Assembly (NCBI GenBank): GCA_034190875.2
Contig: CM067356.1
Span: forward strand, 55,812,848-55,876,847
Reading direction: 5' to 3'
DNA: 64,000 nucleotides
From: Urechis unicinctus
Taxonomy: Eukaryota; Annelida; Polychaeta; Xenopneusta; Urechidae
The first letter of the stretch is position 1. Every line of letters begins with the position of its first letter. Position numbers and translations under genes: made by a program. Shown one piece after another: positions 48,201 to 61,350 of this stretch. The notes below the pieces were generated by a model. That model had not been told where the DNA came from and did no database searches. It was given only the letters and a program-made list of their open reading frames with translations.

Positions 48201-50900
48201 AGCTTTGCATGCTTAAAGTGTCCCTGAGTGACCTTTAGTATTCGAGATGATGCACTAATGCCACGGACACTACGATCCCAAACTAGATCAACAATTTTGC
48301 CTTTGAGTCTATCCGTATACCCTTGTTGTGCATTGCCAAATACCGGATATTATAATTGGCCTAGTTTGTTTTAGCGATCTATTTTCTAGGCACCATCGAT
48401 CTACTTGATGTCCCACATTAGCTAATTCATTATACCGACTGGTGTTATTTTACTTGCGTAGAAAGCAACTCGCTTGTGCCGGAAGAGTTTATCGCTTCAA
48501 ATCATCTTGGCGTCGCTCAAGATCAGGTTAGTATATGGGCTGACTCAATCGGAGCATTGTTATGGGACATACAACATGGAAATAAGTTTTAGATGGTGAT
48601 CGACTAATTCATTTGGCTTTAACAGGTCGTTTATATATCGTTAAGTCACTTTTTCATATGTTCCTCACCATATTTGATGGTTAACCTTACAAAATAAGCA
48701 AGCCCTGTATGTGATGATGTCGTGTCAGTTAGAATGTGATCAGCCCCGAATGAAAATGTACGGTTCTACGCTATGCAACGACAAACAGACAATAGCAGCC
48801 AACCGTAGCGTTTATCCCTATTTGAGGCTAGTGAAGACCAACATAAGTGAGTTAACCCTAAGAGAATATTTATTGTACCCTAGCTTACGTTAGATGGAAG
48901 CAATACCAATATATGGAAAATTATATGGACTTCATATCTTCAACATAAGCCCCGAGGACAGTTCCCCACAGATTTGCATCAATCGGCCTGGATGGTTTTG
49001 TTGATTTAAGGAAGCGCCACCGGATGACAGGCGAATATTACACTAATTTCATAGCTAGTGTGAGTGAGCCCTCTTAGTGTTGCTACTGAGGCAGTTCGTC
49101 CCGCATTCACATTGCAGTCGCCATCTGAAGCATGTAACCAACTCGGCATCTACTATTGCCTCAGTCTCTACTCGTCATGCATACTTAACTGCATATATAG
49201 GACAATGAAACACAGATTTCAAAACAACTGTGATCAATATTACCATGCAGAAATGCTTAAATATCTTTGACACATGTGTGTGGTGCTAGTCTGTGAAATA
49301 ATTAATTCCCTATTTGAAAAACCCAGCCCACAGAACAATCAGATCCTGAATTAACATTAATTGCGAACTTGTTGGTGTCGGTGTAGTACATTGTGATTGT
49401 ACTTCGCTGGCATATAACATATCGGCGGAGTGATGCTCTTGCAGCCATATGGTGGGTGTGGGCTGGATGATCAAATTCAACACTACCGTATACAGTTCAG
49501 CTACATTTCATGGCTTATTCTCATGCTGCTGTTTAATTCACAAATTAATCTCTTCCATATACACATATTTTGTTTGGTTGGCAGACACAAGAGATATCAA
49601 TTAAACTATGGTTTATATGTTGTGTGAGCATACATGTGTGTACATGTGTATGTGTGTGTTAGGAATTGCTTGTGATTGTGAGTGTACGTGCTGTGATACT
49701 ACAGCGTTCATTCATCACTCCACGTTTGTAGGCGTTGCGATATGCGAAAGATCTTTTCCGTTGGGGCTTGGCTCGTGACGGTAATTGCCTTGATGCATCA
49801 TCGACTTGTCTACGTAACCTTCACAGGTAATCACGTGAGGGTCGTTTACAGTCAATGAATAATAGCTTGGCTCCCGCTGTGTCAACCGCTACATGTGAAG
49901 ATGAAATTGCATCGTGCACAATCTAATGAAACCATGTCTTGTAATATAGGCTGCTTACTTGGGCATATTGACGGATTACATTTATATATGCAATACCCTG
50001 ACGAATATCTGTGTAGTACCAAAACGTTATTCCGATGAAAAATTTAATTATCATTTCCATCAGAAAACAATCCTCGTCGATTGGCCGTGTTATGAATTGC
50101 TATTCGCTCTCGTTGCATTACTTAAAAGCCGCAAGGACCGAAGGAGGACGTTTGCAAGCGGTTTGATTGTAAAGATGAATCGCCGCTAGGACGGATCATT
50201 GAACCTCCGCGTTGTTGTCCCAAATGTCACCTACACGAACGCCATTTACAGCTATAGTTATCCAAACAGTAGTGGATGGCGAAGACCAGTGTAATGTTAC
50301 CATGATTCTTATTCTGTTACCAGATATGTGGAATAGTACGGTACCTAAATCGTACGTATCGTTAGAAAAAATGTGAGTTGATTTAAAAAAATGGTTTGAC
50401 AACTGTGGGTACAATCAAACACGTGGAGTGCTTCGTCCATAATTAATTCACCCCTTCATTAGCATTTCTGCTTTATACATTGCGATATGATAAAGTTGCA
50501 TATATATATTTTCGTCTGAACAAGGTAACGGAAGTGACGTCGGAAGCCGTTATGTGTATAAATTTCAGGGACGACTCTGGCCAGAAATGGTGCCGGATTT
50601 AACGGATCTTCCATTTTCTGGTGATAGCAGCGTGTAATTGGATTGTCAATGTGGGGATGATGCGCCATTACGTTTTGAAAACAGCCATTAGGCTCATTAG
50701 GTTAGTTTCATGACATACACGAGGCTACGGATTTAAGGAAATGTTACGCGTAATGTCTCTAGTGATAGAAGGAAGAGCAGCCTCCCTGAAGGTAATCGTC
50801 ATTGCCGTGCAGAAATTAAGTTAGAATCATTCCCGAGGGCGCAAATAACAGTATATAGTTATAACCATGGTGAATGGAAGCTCGATTGCTCCCTAAAGAG
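45285..50900 (+). repeat. Decayed third relative of the duplicated unit (copy C)
   Basis: Patches in collinear order match copies A/B. At 45320-45500 there is TTGCAGCxTTATG and ACACAATCCGTCGATA (exact 16 bases), then GCAGC(A/G)CATACCTCA, corresponding to 12330-12485. At 45540-45580 there is GGTATxxATG...TTAGGTCAGxxAACA. At 46370-46420 there is TGAATAACATA.T.TA against 13022, at 46893-46925 ATGAATGAGCCTxGTAT against 13400, and at 48493-48520 CTTCAxxTCxTCTTGxCGTCGCTCA against 13943. At 50528-50700 a GTAxCGGAAGTGACGT block and GGATGATG....TTTTGAAAAC match 14178-14310. Long stretches in between show no match, so the copy is old or rearranged. ORFs inside are unrecognised. Confidence 0.55.
48002..48033 (+). 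repeat. 16-bp direct repeat, two units
   Basis: TTAGCAATATAATACA occurs exactly twice in tandem (48002-48017 and 48018-48033). Confidence 0.85.
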
Positions 50901-51313
50901 ACGGGTCATTCATAGTTTCTTCATGTCTACATGGTGTACATGCTTGTTGCGCTTAAAGTAGATTTATATCTGCTGGAAGTTAGTTTAAACATGCTTTAGT
51001 GAAGTGAGAATAATCCTTATTTCAACACGGCGGATCAAAACGAGTTTAGCGGGAACTATTGCCCAAATCTACGCGTCCATTAAAATAACGGTGTCAACTT
51101 ATCAAGGATAACATATAGTCATCTTGTCACTATAAACATCATATTACTGTAATTAATTACTTTCACGCTGTCATCATATGGGTGTTATATATCCCAAACC
51201 CATCACCACCGGGAGCTAATGACCTCGTATTATGAATATTGAATCCACTATCCTGTTAGTCATTCGTAATCTTTCAGTACAATGTATCTTAGACAAGACC
51301 AATGCCATGAACG

Positions 51314-51418
51314 TCGTTAGATGTACGACGTCATTGACATTCTGAAGCTAGTAAATGTAAGCGGAACAACGGGCATGACCACTTCGTTAGATGTAAGACG
51401 TCAATGACATTCTGAGCC
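51314..51418 (+). repeat. Short tandem duplication with GACGTC core
   Basis: CGTTAGATGTACGACGTCAT at 51314 recurs, with a few changes, at 51384, 70 bases apart. The match extends 35 bases through TTGACATTCTGA. Confidence 0.85.
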
Positions 51419-52842
51419 TGGTTATTGAACATCATCGTCAACTTCACACTCTACAATACATTCATGGTTCAGTGTAAACTTCAATCGTGTACAGAGCCCA
51501 AATAGGAATCAATACAATGCATTTAACGGTTGTGACTATCATTTCTTGCCGCTTGATCAAAAATTAAATTTAAGGAATACCGTTCATACTTACAATATAC
51601 CATGGGATCAATGTCTAGCATTATTAATTCCACCCCTATCGACGCTCATTGGCACATTAACCGGCCAACCATTTGCTTAGATCGTGCTGTCCATTTTACA
51701 AGTGAATCATATGTGCAAAACAAAATACGCACATTTTTTTATTTGATCTAACTTGCACACAATATGTGCTTATTTGTTAATGCATGTCGGTGGCAAGAAC
51801 AAATACCTGATAATATGAACGCTATGCGTCATTTCCGAAGTTACAATCCCAATTGACCATGTGTCAATTTTTTTATAAGACACCTGTATATGCTGCTGAT
51901 GCCCCATGATATAATGGATGATAACATTGGCAACGGCTGATGAAGTGGGAATACCATTCACCTCCTCGATCAGTTTATATTCGGGGGATCAGACCGAAGT
52001 GATTCATTTTAATACGTAGATCATGGCAGAGTGTTTATTGCTTAATGTAACATTGGTAAATAAGATGAGGTTTTTGTGAGCCCCGATAGTTACAGTGTGG
52101 CAGACCTCAAATCAACTGTGGTCATAGCACACCACGTTAAGGTTACAATAGGGTATTAAAAATCCCTGGTGTCGAAATACTTTCTCATTATCAACGAAAT
52201 GAACGAGTTTGTAATAATTACCGACTAAATCCTTATTCACCTCTTCAACCGTCAATGCATTTCATAAAAACCTAATCCGTTTAAAACATTGCCTGTAAGG
52301 TAACGAACTTGCGTCATCGGGCAGTAGGGCATAATAAAGAGGCCGGGTACAAAAAACGTTATGCTAATATCAAAGGAGTTGCTAATGGAACGGAAAACCG
52401 GATGTTCATTTATGGAAAGTTATTTTAACATCCTGATGAATGTGGATGCTTAACGTTCTGACAAACTTTTGAATTTTGCATTAGTCAGCATTGTGATGTC
52501 GAAACAATTAAGCCACGCAGTATCATTATGTTTCTTCGGTCTACTAAAAAGCAAAATACTCCGACGGGCAACACTACGACCGTTGAAAAAAGGATATATC
52601 AATAACTTTTGTCTCCAAAAATAGCTTGAAAGCTTGCATACAAAACAGCCTCCTTAGAAGATTTCTGTGTGCGGGTGTGCAAAAATAGACTTATATTTAA
52701 TATAAATGCAAGGTATAGAGCGAATGTAACATAATCCTAGTGGCCATAGAAAACCCACAGCTGAACACGCTAGTTCATGAGAAACCATTCCGACGATGCT
52801 CCACACGTTTCGACTGCAAACCGTAAATGTATACGTATATGT

Positions 52843-53427
<585 letters not shown>

Positions 53428-53430
53428 ATG

Positions 53431-53578
53431 TGCCGGAGTAACCATTGTTCAGCTGGTGTTGGCCGACAGAGGTCGGGTTCATGAGTGGTGCTCTGGTCGT
53501 TAAGCGGTCTGCTCTGTCGATAGAAAAACCGGATTGGGTGGTGTCAATGCTCATTGCTTTACGGTGTCTGCCGGAGTA
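53431..53578. mobile_element. Possible short insertion with 10-bp flanking direct repeat
   Basis: TGCCGGAGTA occurs at 53431-53440 and again at 53569-53578, with 128 bases between. The enclosed sequence is GC-richer than its surroundings and contains TGGTCGTTAAGCGGTCTG, which resembles the A-box half of a Leu/Ser-type tRNA (TGGTTAAGGCGT). No convincing B box (GGTTCGANNCC) follows. A tRNA-derived SINE with target-site duplication would explain it, but one locus cannot prove this. The neighbouring (TG)n is a common SINE neighbour. Confidence 0.25.
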
Positions 53579-56063
53579 TGTTTTCATTCATGTATGTTTG
53601 TTTGTAAGTACTACTATGTTGCTTTGATCAAGCTGTGTTGACGTACTATTTATCCTTATAATTATATAACCGTTGGATTCATTTATTAAACTCTTGTGAA
53701 GCCGATGGTACATCAATACCAGCTAACGAGTAGCATGCTATAATTGTAACATAATATCTAGCAGCGAAACTAAGTTGTCCCACTTTGTTGGTTGTGACCG
53801 TGAACGATGCACATATGAAACGCATCGTCGTTGGTTTAGTTGGCATTACATAAAACATTATAAAACCAAATGCAGCGATAGAATAACAGACCATAATCAC
53901 TTAAAATTGGGTACAAACTTAATACGTCTTTTTGTGTGAATAGGATAGTCGCAATGTGTGTTTCTGTGAATTCAAGTGAGCTGATGACAACTTCAGCTGA
54001 CTGACCTGTTTTTTAGTTAATATCATCCACTGCCTGAACTTTAAAGTAGCGGAGAAGGACTTTGGCATATCTCATTGTTTTTTTTGCCGTGATACCATAA
54101 TGATTACGATGGCGGAAAACATTGTACTATATTTCTACGTTTTGCTTGTAGTCTGTGTTATAACATTTAGCGTTGTATTACCGCAATACAGTCGACGTAG
54201 AGCAGGGATAATATGACATTAAATGCAGTGAATCATTTTACCAACAGCTTTGTATTGTTCATTCAGGAAGGTCTTCTATCATGCAGGAATAATGACGTAG
54301 CTCTGCATTGCCATACGAAAATTTATCGGGTTGGAAAACTGCAACCATATGAAGAGAAGACCATTCATTCATGACGCCGTTTTTGATAACACGCAATATC
54401 TTTAGCCGATTTTACGAGCCTGATAACAAAAACGCGCTTAGTGCGTAGGTGTCAATAGTTATTAAGCAGTTACCCGATCGGTTATATTCTACAACATATT
54501 TATTTGTTAGAACCTTCAACAGCCTTTTTAATACCAAAACTGTCTCAAAAGTTTGCCTTGGGTGCCATAGATGCTTCATGAAATAAACAGTTTACTAATG
54601 CCGTCACCTGGAAACGCATTTGATTTGTTTTTGTTGCCAAACGGCGCCATAAATACTGATGACTATCTGGTGTGTGTAATCAACTTAACCTTGTACCTGC
54701 AATGCTTGGTAATCTAATCCACAACCACTCGGTATTCACAGCCACATAGTACTTTACGGATATGGCATTGTTCAATTGCAAAACATGGTGTGTTCGGTAT
54801 CTCAGCTCAGTCACAAAATAATTATTGTGTGGGAGCACCGTCAAACAATGTGTTCGATTCCATCGCTGTCAGTAACACAGGCATCAAGTATAAAACATAG
54901 TCTTCATCAAACTATTTCAATCACCTGAAAGTTGCTGTTATATTGTACGTCCAAACCTTGAAGGTTAATATTTCTGTACATGCCAATGTTTGACGGATCA
55001 TGAATGTATAGTCAAAAAGGTGCTAGATTATTCCTTCAACAAAACGGTGAACAGCATTAAATAATTTTGAGAAAAGTGACTTAGTAAAGTAAAATGGATT
55101 CACAATCTTGTTATTCATACATGATCACTGAAAATAATTACCCGTCTGTGAAATGAATTACCAAGTACAAATCATTGATGGGATTGTACACAATGTTGAT
55201 TATTCAATGATTAACAATAGAGCCAACCACCCTCAAACGGCTTGTAATCCGATACCTACATTGGATCAAGCTAATTTCAGGCAGCAGTTTAGTTGGTATA
55301 TAAATCGATTTGGTGCATCACTATATGTTCTATACTGGGAGACCTTTAGTGCACAGTTAATTTGAAGGTATACTGCGCTTGGACGAGCTTTTGCATTCTA
55401 GTCTTTATATAATAAGGGTCCGAAACAGGTATGCGCGTTATCTACATAGACTGTGCTCTCCTTCACAATTGCATGTATTTCTTGTTTCGATACACAAAAA
55501 CATAAGCATGAAAACACATGATGCATAGTTTATGTAACAACATGCTGCGTACACAATGCAATAATGCAACATTTCCCCACTGACCATCATTGGTTAATTG
55601 GCTATGTTAGACTATCGAACGAACAATGCGTTGGAAATGCAGCATTATTCTCGATACAAAGAAAGAATCATCTCCGATGAAGCCAGGACGCCGTCAGTTT
55701 GACCAAATACCTTTGATTATTGAGGCTGACCAATGCTTTCATATGCGATTTGGCGGAAACTACTGCACAATTACCCCATCAATGCTCCGCCTTCTCGTAA
55801 TTCATATCCAGTGATAGATTGATGGTGGCTTTATCCCAATATGCACAATACACCTGCTTCTTTATTCTTTAACTGCGGTCGGCCTTTCTCTGTCGTTATA
55901 AGAGGATACATGAAAAGCACCCAAAATGCCATCCATCGCAAAATAATCGGTCTCTGACCTATATTCAGGGACACTTTTGCAGGAAATGTCCTGTTCTACA
56001 TATACTTCAAGTAGAAATTAGGCAGATCCTTAGAATTTCAGCTGCTGCATTTCTCTCACAAAT

Positions 56064-56117
56064 CTTATTTGTGTGGTGTCTCACTATCGGACCAAAGTGA
56101 GATACCACACAAATAAG
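56064..56117. other. 54-base hairpin with 21-bp near-perfect stem
   Basis: The left arm 56064-56084 (starting CTTATTTGTGTGG) and right arm 56097-56117 (ending CCACACAAATAAG) pair over 21 positions, with a single G-T mismatch (56078/56103) that would be a G-U wobble in RNA. The loop is 12 bases (56085-56096). Outside the stem, pairing becomes irregular. Size and stem fit a small pre-microRNA or a compact palindromic element; nothing else identifies it. Confidence 0.6.
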
Positions 56118-57600
56118 CGCTGCAGTACAAAGACATAAGGCGTGATGGTAATTAAGGTCAGTGCAACACTGCGCTATGTTAGTAATGTCATACATAAGTA
56201 CTTACACCTATGTTAAAAAAAACAGCACAGTGTTACCACTCTTTATGCATTTATTTATTACTTGATATAGCGCTTCGTTAAAAGTTTAATCATTGGTTGC
56301 TTACGCGTTTGTGAATAGAGCTTCCCGACATGCCATATTCTGCCAAAACATTCGATGTTGCCTAAACTCCATAAATGAGAACAATAAAAACATACACAAC
56401 ATCTGTTGAATAACTTGTTGCTAACGTCTACATTGACTTCCATATTATCAACATAACATCATTGGGTTGGTGTGTTTTGATTTTGGAAAGACATATGTGG
56501 ATCTCATTTGGTTAGTTTTATGACATACACAATAACGCAGATGGATGGACATGTAACTGCAGTCCCCATAATGCGAATCCCTGTGCATGGAAGATTACCT
56601 TTCGTCAAGGTCAACATCGTCGCTTGCCGAGATTGATTGGTTTGATTCATTCATTCAAAGTTTCATCTTGTCGTAATCACGGGCCCACAATCTTGTGAGG
56701 CTGAAGGCAGATTTCCATCAGCCGGATGTCTACAAATTGCTACCAGATGTGATCAGGAAAACATCATGACGTTGTTTGTGTAAATGGTTTCATCAAATGA
56801 TGTTAATTTCGTCACATTTGCGATCAGAGCTTTAGTGTAAACAATAAGCGGAAGCAAATTTCTCATGGTCAACGAGTTGTTCCTTATCGAGTGCGTTTAT
56901 GGTGTTATGTGTAAGTCCTTAATGTACAGGCATACATAAGTGTATCTTCTCACCTACCAATATAGTCTTTGTTAAATAAAAACTATTTAATTTGGTAGTT
57001 AAAGCCACCCTGCCCCCGTTGCATCATTCGGTCATACTGACTTCAAAAGTCATCGCTAGGAAGGTATATGATAAACCAAGCCATCAATAACGATTGCCAG
57101 GGAGGAAAATAAGCCACACTGTAATAACCGTCGGATACTGGGTCGGATATTGGGAAGCCTTTTACGTTAGATTAAAGGAAATGAAGTTATTGAGACCCCG
57201 ACGTAAAATCGCATCGAATAACTGTGTTCTCTTGTGGTATTAAAGTCCGATTAGGTATGGCACTGGATGTATTTGCTACAAATGATGATTTTAAAATGTC
57301 AATCATCTGCTCACAATTAATTAGCCTGTCAATGAATTTAGGGCTACAACGTCAGTTGATATTATTTAACCAACGTGTTGGAATTAATTTACTCTCATGC
57401 TTGGCTTGTAATTAACTGTTGGCATCAGCGCCTACGTTCACGTACCCTTTCGTGATATCACGAACGCATCCATTGCTCTCTACATTAGTTAAGCGATCAG
57501 AAAGATAACCTGCGTTAAATACGTGATATCCTAGGTACGTAAGACACCGAGGTTCAACCTAGACAAGACAGACACTGTTGGACAAAGCTGTCAATCTGAA

Positions 57601-59533
57601 TAGATAGATTAGTGCTGGGTTATTACCTGCTGATGGGCATCGGCCCAAGAGCAGCATGCAAACGCGTTTTGATCAATTAATCAGTCGTAACTCTTGCTAT
57701 TTCTTACGTTAGACGTAATGGGTTATCAAATGCATAAATATGTATGGTAGACGCGGCTCACGATGCTGTATAAATATTATGTTGATGTCTCTCTAAACCT
57801 CAGAACAAGAACCCATAATAATTTAACCCTAATGATTTGAGACTTGTACCAGCTGTAAACAATTATTTTCCAATCAAGTGGATGTGTTCGGGCTACGAAT
57901 TGAGTTGTCATAGTGTATCTTCACACATACCGATATATTGTAAACGATATATTGTAATTAATGTTTGTACGCAGACCATTGTGGAAAAAAAACACGTTTC
58001 ACTAGGAAAATATATGTACACAAGATACAGCTGAGATATTAACAACAATAACTTTTTTACTTGATAAACTATGCCCAGCAATATAATGCACTCATATTTC
58101 AATGAAACGCCAGTGGCGTAGCTTCTAAAATCAACACAATTTCGCATAATAATAACAAAGATGATAATAATTACAATTAGGAATTTTCAAGTTTAGGCTC
58201 CCTATTGAGTCAAATTGGATGTTCCTTTTTTTCTGAACAGTTGTGACTCATTAATGTATAGTTCATTTAGCACGGACCAATAACGAAAACAATTTGTGCT
58301 GCATTATGCTATATTTAAAGTCTGAACTTACGTTCAAGTACAACAAATGTTCCAAACATTTATTCATCTGTCTAAGTTTCAGGATACTCGTTTAAGACCC
58401 GGACGTCAAATGATTATAATTCGATGTCTGAATCCCAACGAAATGGCTGTCAGGCTTCTCTGATAACGTTGCACGATTGTCAATTTACTTTCACAAAGCT
58501 CCGTTTGGTAGACTGGTTAAGATAACACCTAGTAAACCTGATAAACCTAATAAGAAAGCCAACCATTTGATCGTAACTTTGATTGACCTTGAAGCCAACC
58601 CTGTTTGCCTAAAGGTTCTGGAACACACTGTGTATTTGCATTTACCATTTGCTAGTGACCATACCACAGTAATGATATACACCTTAGTCTAGCACGTACA
58701 TAGTTTCAAGTTATACCGCGTTTGCATGACCGCCATGCTGTCTACGAGTTTGAGAAAAAGCATATTCTTCATGTGTTGCAACTTAAAAGCTCAGTCCTAT
58801 TGCTAACAGCAGCATACGTTACACCGATTAAACGTTCACGCTAGCTTGGCTCATAAACAGCCCCGTATAATAATGAAACTATACTTCATTCTAAGGAATA
58901 AAATTCGGGTTGTAATCGGCTGAGCATTGCCAGAGGGAAATTTTGAAAATAAAAGTATCATTTTTTCAGGCAAGGAATAAATATTATCAAGATTCTTTAG
59001 TGTTTAGCAAATTGTTAAACAAAAACGTGAATGGAGGGCCCTGTGTGTGTATTGTTATAAGGTAGGCATAAATAGATAACAAGGATGTACAACGATTCAT
59101 CTCATTTAAACAAATATTTGCTTGATAGAACTCAGCATTATGTATGCATATACCTTGGGCGTTGGGGGTCAAATAGCAACTAAGCATTTCACGGAGAACA
59201 TATTTGGTCTGATTTTGTTACAGGTTTGTGGGCATAAGTTTGCTGAACAAGACGGAACCGTCCTCAATAGACATAAACGCTCGGATAAAGGGAAGCATGC
59301 GATAAAAAAATTTAATCAAATACCTCGCCATCTTTATAAACCCGAACGACACATTTGCATCACAGCATCACGCTTCACATATCATTAGTGTAGTTATTTA
59401 GGCGTAATTTGTATTCATCTATGCGATGTATGTGTATATATGTATAACGGATATACCCCTCCTTAGAACCTTTCAAACACTAACGTCAAGAACACCCAGA
59501 GGATGTCTTTTGAGGCCAAGTTGTCATCGTAAT
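57601..59533. other. Intergenic apart from the open frame at 58413-58692
   Basis: Other ORFs (57837-58034, 57908-58147 minus, 59122-59388) have no recognisable features. No repeat found. Confidence 0.45.
58413..58692 (+). CDS. Unrecognised open frame, possible exon
   Basis: The frame is open for about 89 codons up to a TAG at 58690-58692 and lacks an early ATG. The text is protein-like and fairly polar: a lysine/proline-rich segment KITPSKPDKPNKKANHLIVT, then LIDLEANPVCLKVLEH and a hydrophobic-patterned VYLHLPFASDHTTVMIYTLV. I cannot name a domain. About twenty open frames of this length are expected in the window by chance, so support is weak. Confidence 0.12.
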
Positions 59534-59694
59534 CATAACGTATTAACCATTTTGACCACGTCGATTATTAATGTTGGAGGAACTTACGCACCGCTTCATT
59601 TCAATATGCGATGATACTGAATATATAATGTAATTTATATTACCCCTCGCTGCATTCAGTAGCAGCAGCACATTGGTTATGTTGTATGACGCGA
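59534..59694 (+). repeat. ~165-bp tandem duplication, left unit
   Basis: Matches 59701-59870 at about 85%. Shared text includes GAACTTACGCxCCGCTTCAT, TTTCAATATGCGATxA, AATATATxATGTAATTT and CTGCATTCAGTAGCAGCAGC. No ORF spans both. Confidence 0.9.
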
Positions 59695-59700
59695 AGGATA

Positions 59701-59870
59701 AACCATTGTTAACTATTTAGACCACGTAAGTTATTAATGGTAGGGGAACTTACGCGCCGCTTCATTTCAATATGCGATAAGATCTCAATATATGATGTAA
59801 TTTTATATTACCCCTCTCTGCATTCAGTAGCAGCAGCACAGTGGTTAGGTTGTATGACTCGTCGCGAGTA
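59701..59870 (+). repeat. ~165-bp tandem duplication, right unit
   Basis: Partner of 59534-59694, adjacent and in the same orientation. High identity points to a young event. Confidence 0.9.
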
Positions 59871-61151
59871 ACATTATGATCAGGTTGATGCTAAACATTT
59901 CCGTGTCTCAACAGCACAAAAACTGCGAAGGATCTGTTGTTGCAAGTATGCACATTAATGGTTACATGGTTGATGAACACAGACCGTCTTTCATCTGCAA
60001 AACAGCATGTTTCCGCTGACATGCTTGGTAATAAAGATAAAGAATTTGTTTTCAGCGCGGCAGCTATTCAAGCGTTCTTTATTGCAAGCAAAACGTATCG
60101 GAGTTGTTGTAGCGTTTTGCTATTGGCTCACAAAACTTTTGCATTGACAGCACGTATATTCCGATGTGAGAAACGCTTTCGAAGGGTTTTATACTGGGTA
60201 TTGTTAGCTGACAAAACGTACATGACAACTCACATGAACGCCATAAGATGCACGAGGTCAATACCTTACAGAATCATGATGGCCTGCTGAATGCGTTTTG
60301 TTGTTCAATCAAAATAATTTGCACAATTTGGAAAGAACGCATGCACAAATTTGTATTTTAGCTTCCAGAGAGATGATGGAAACCTACCAGGTATTTGATA
60401 ATATCGTTGGCAACGCGATTCGGCCACAATAAAGCCTTGACTGAATTACAGCGGATGTATATGACCTGTAGAAGCGTGATTAAACATCAAAAGCTGTAGG
60501 ATTCATTATCTTTTGCTTATCCTGCTCATTACAAGTACTGAGCGTTGCATCGGAACCCACTGGCAATACTGACCCGCTTCGAGTGCGGATAACGAGCCGC
60601 ACCCGTGTTGTTTGGCTCGGTCGGTCATGAATACTGAGTTTCAAAATACATCACCAGTCAGGAAAATAATTGCTGCACTCAATGCATTACGGAAAGAGAC
60701 AAAACTCGGAGGTTGCAAATAAATGCTGCATGGTAGATGGCAGAGTTTGAGACCACGCCCCACCTTAGATTTACAATAACTAGTCCAGAGCGTGTGATCG
60801 CGCAATTATGCAAATTCACAAACGGGACATTTATTCGGCTTTTTTAAATATAATAGTTTCTGGTCTCCGACATGGATTAAGTAGGACAGGATTCATCACT
60901 GATATGTTTACATTATATCGCAACTATACATGGGCATCAATTAACCCAGAATTACAGCAAAGAACATTCTGGCGCGACGCCAGGTGGCCTTAAATGTATA
61001 TAATTGTAATAGGATCAGCCGTCATCCACATAAACATTCATTAAGGGCGTATACGTGTCTGACATTAACACTTTAACATGACGTGCATGCAGCCAAAAGT
61101 TGCCTGAGCAATTGCAGTGCGTTAATATATCAGATACATCACAATAAAAGG
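59871..61151. other. Intergenic, no gene supported
   Basis: Contains a 117-codon ORF (59937-60290), basic and cysteine-containing, without recognisable domains. Within it, 60089-60121 has a 9-bp inverted repeat AGCAAAACG...CGTTTTGCT. The rest has only a 61-codon ORF (60808-60993). Confidence 0.45.
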
Positions 61152-61350
61152 AATCCCGCTTTAAATTGATGGAGATGTCAACGGAGCATCAACATCTCTT
61201 AGCTGCACCACTAACGTAATTCAGGGTGAGCCGTACACACAAAACTTGGGGAAAAAATCTCGCCTTAAATTGTTTGAGCTGTCAACATCTCCGAGCTACA
61301 GCACTAACGTAATTCAGGGTAAGCTCCAATCATGTACACACACAACTTAG
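61152..61350 (+). repeat. ~100-bp tandem duplication
   Basis: 61152-61250 and 61257-61350 share AATC(C/T)CGC(T/C)TTAAATTG, GTCAACATCTC-type text and CACTAACGTAATTCAGGGT (exact). The following stretch 61325-61460 resembles 51480-51600 (CAATC.TGTACA..., ATGCA.T.A..GAACGGTT, GAATACCGTTCAT), linking it to the 51-kb region. Confidence 0.8.

Noticed and set aside
59937-60290. 117-codon ORF with repeated SKTYRS/HKTFAL/DKTYMT phrases.
   Set aside because: No motif, no splice or promoter support and chance length. The apparent repetition follows a small inverted repeat in the DNA.
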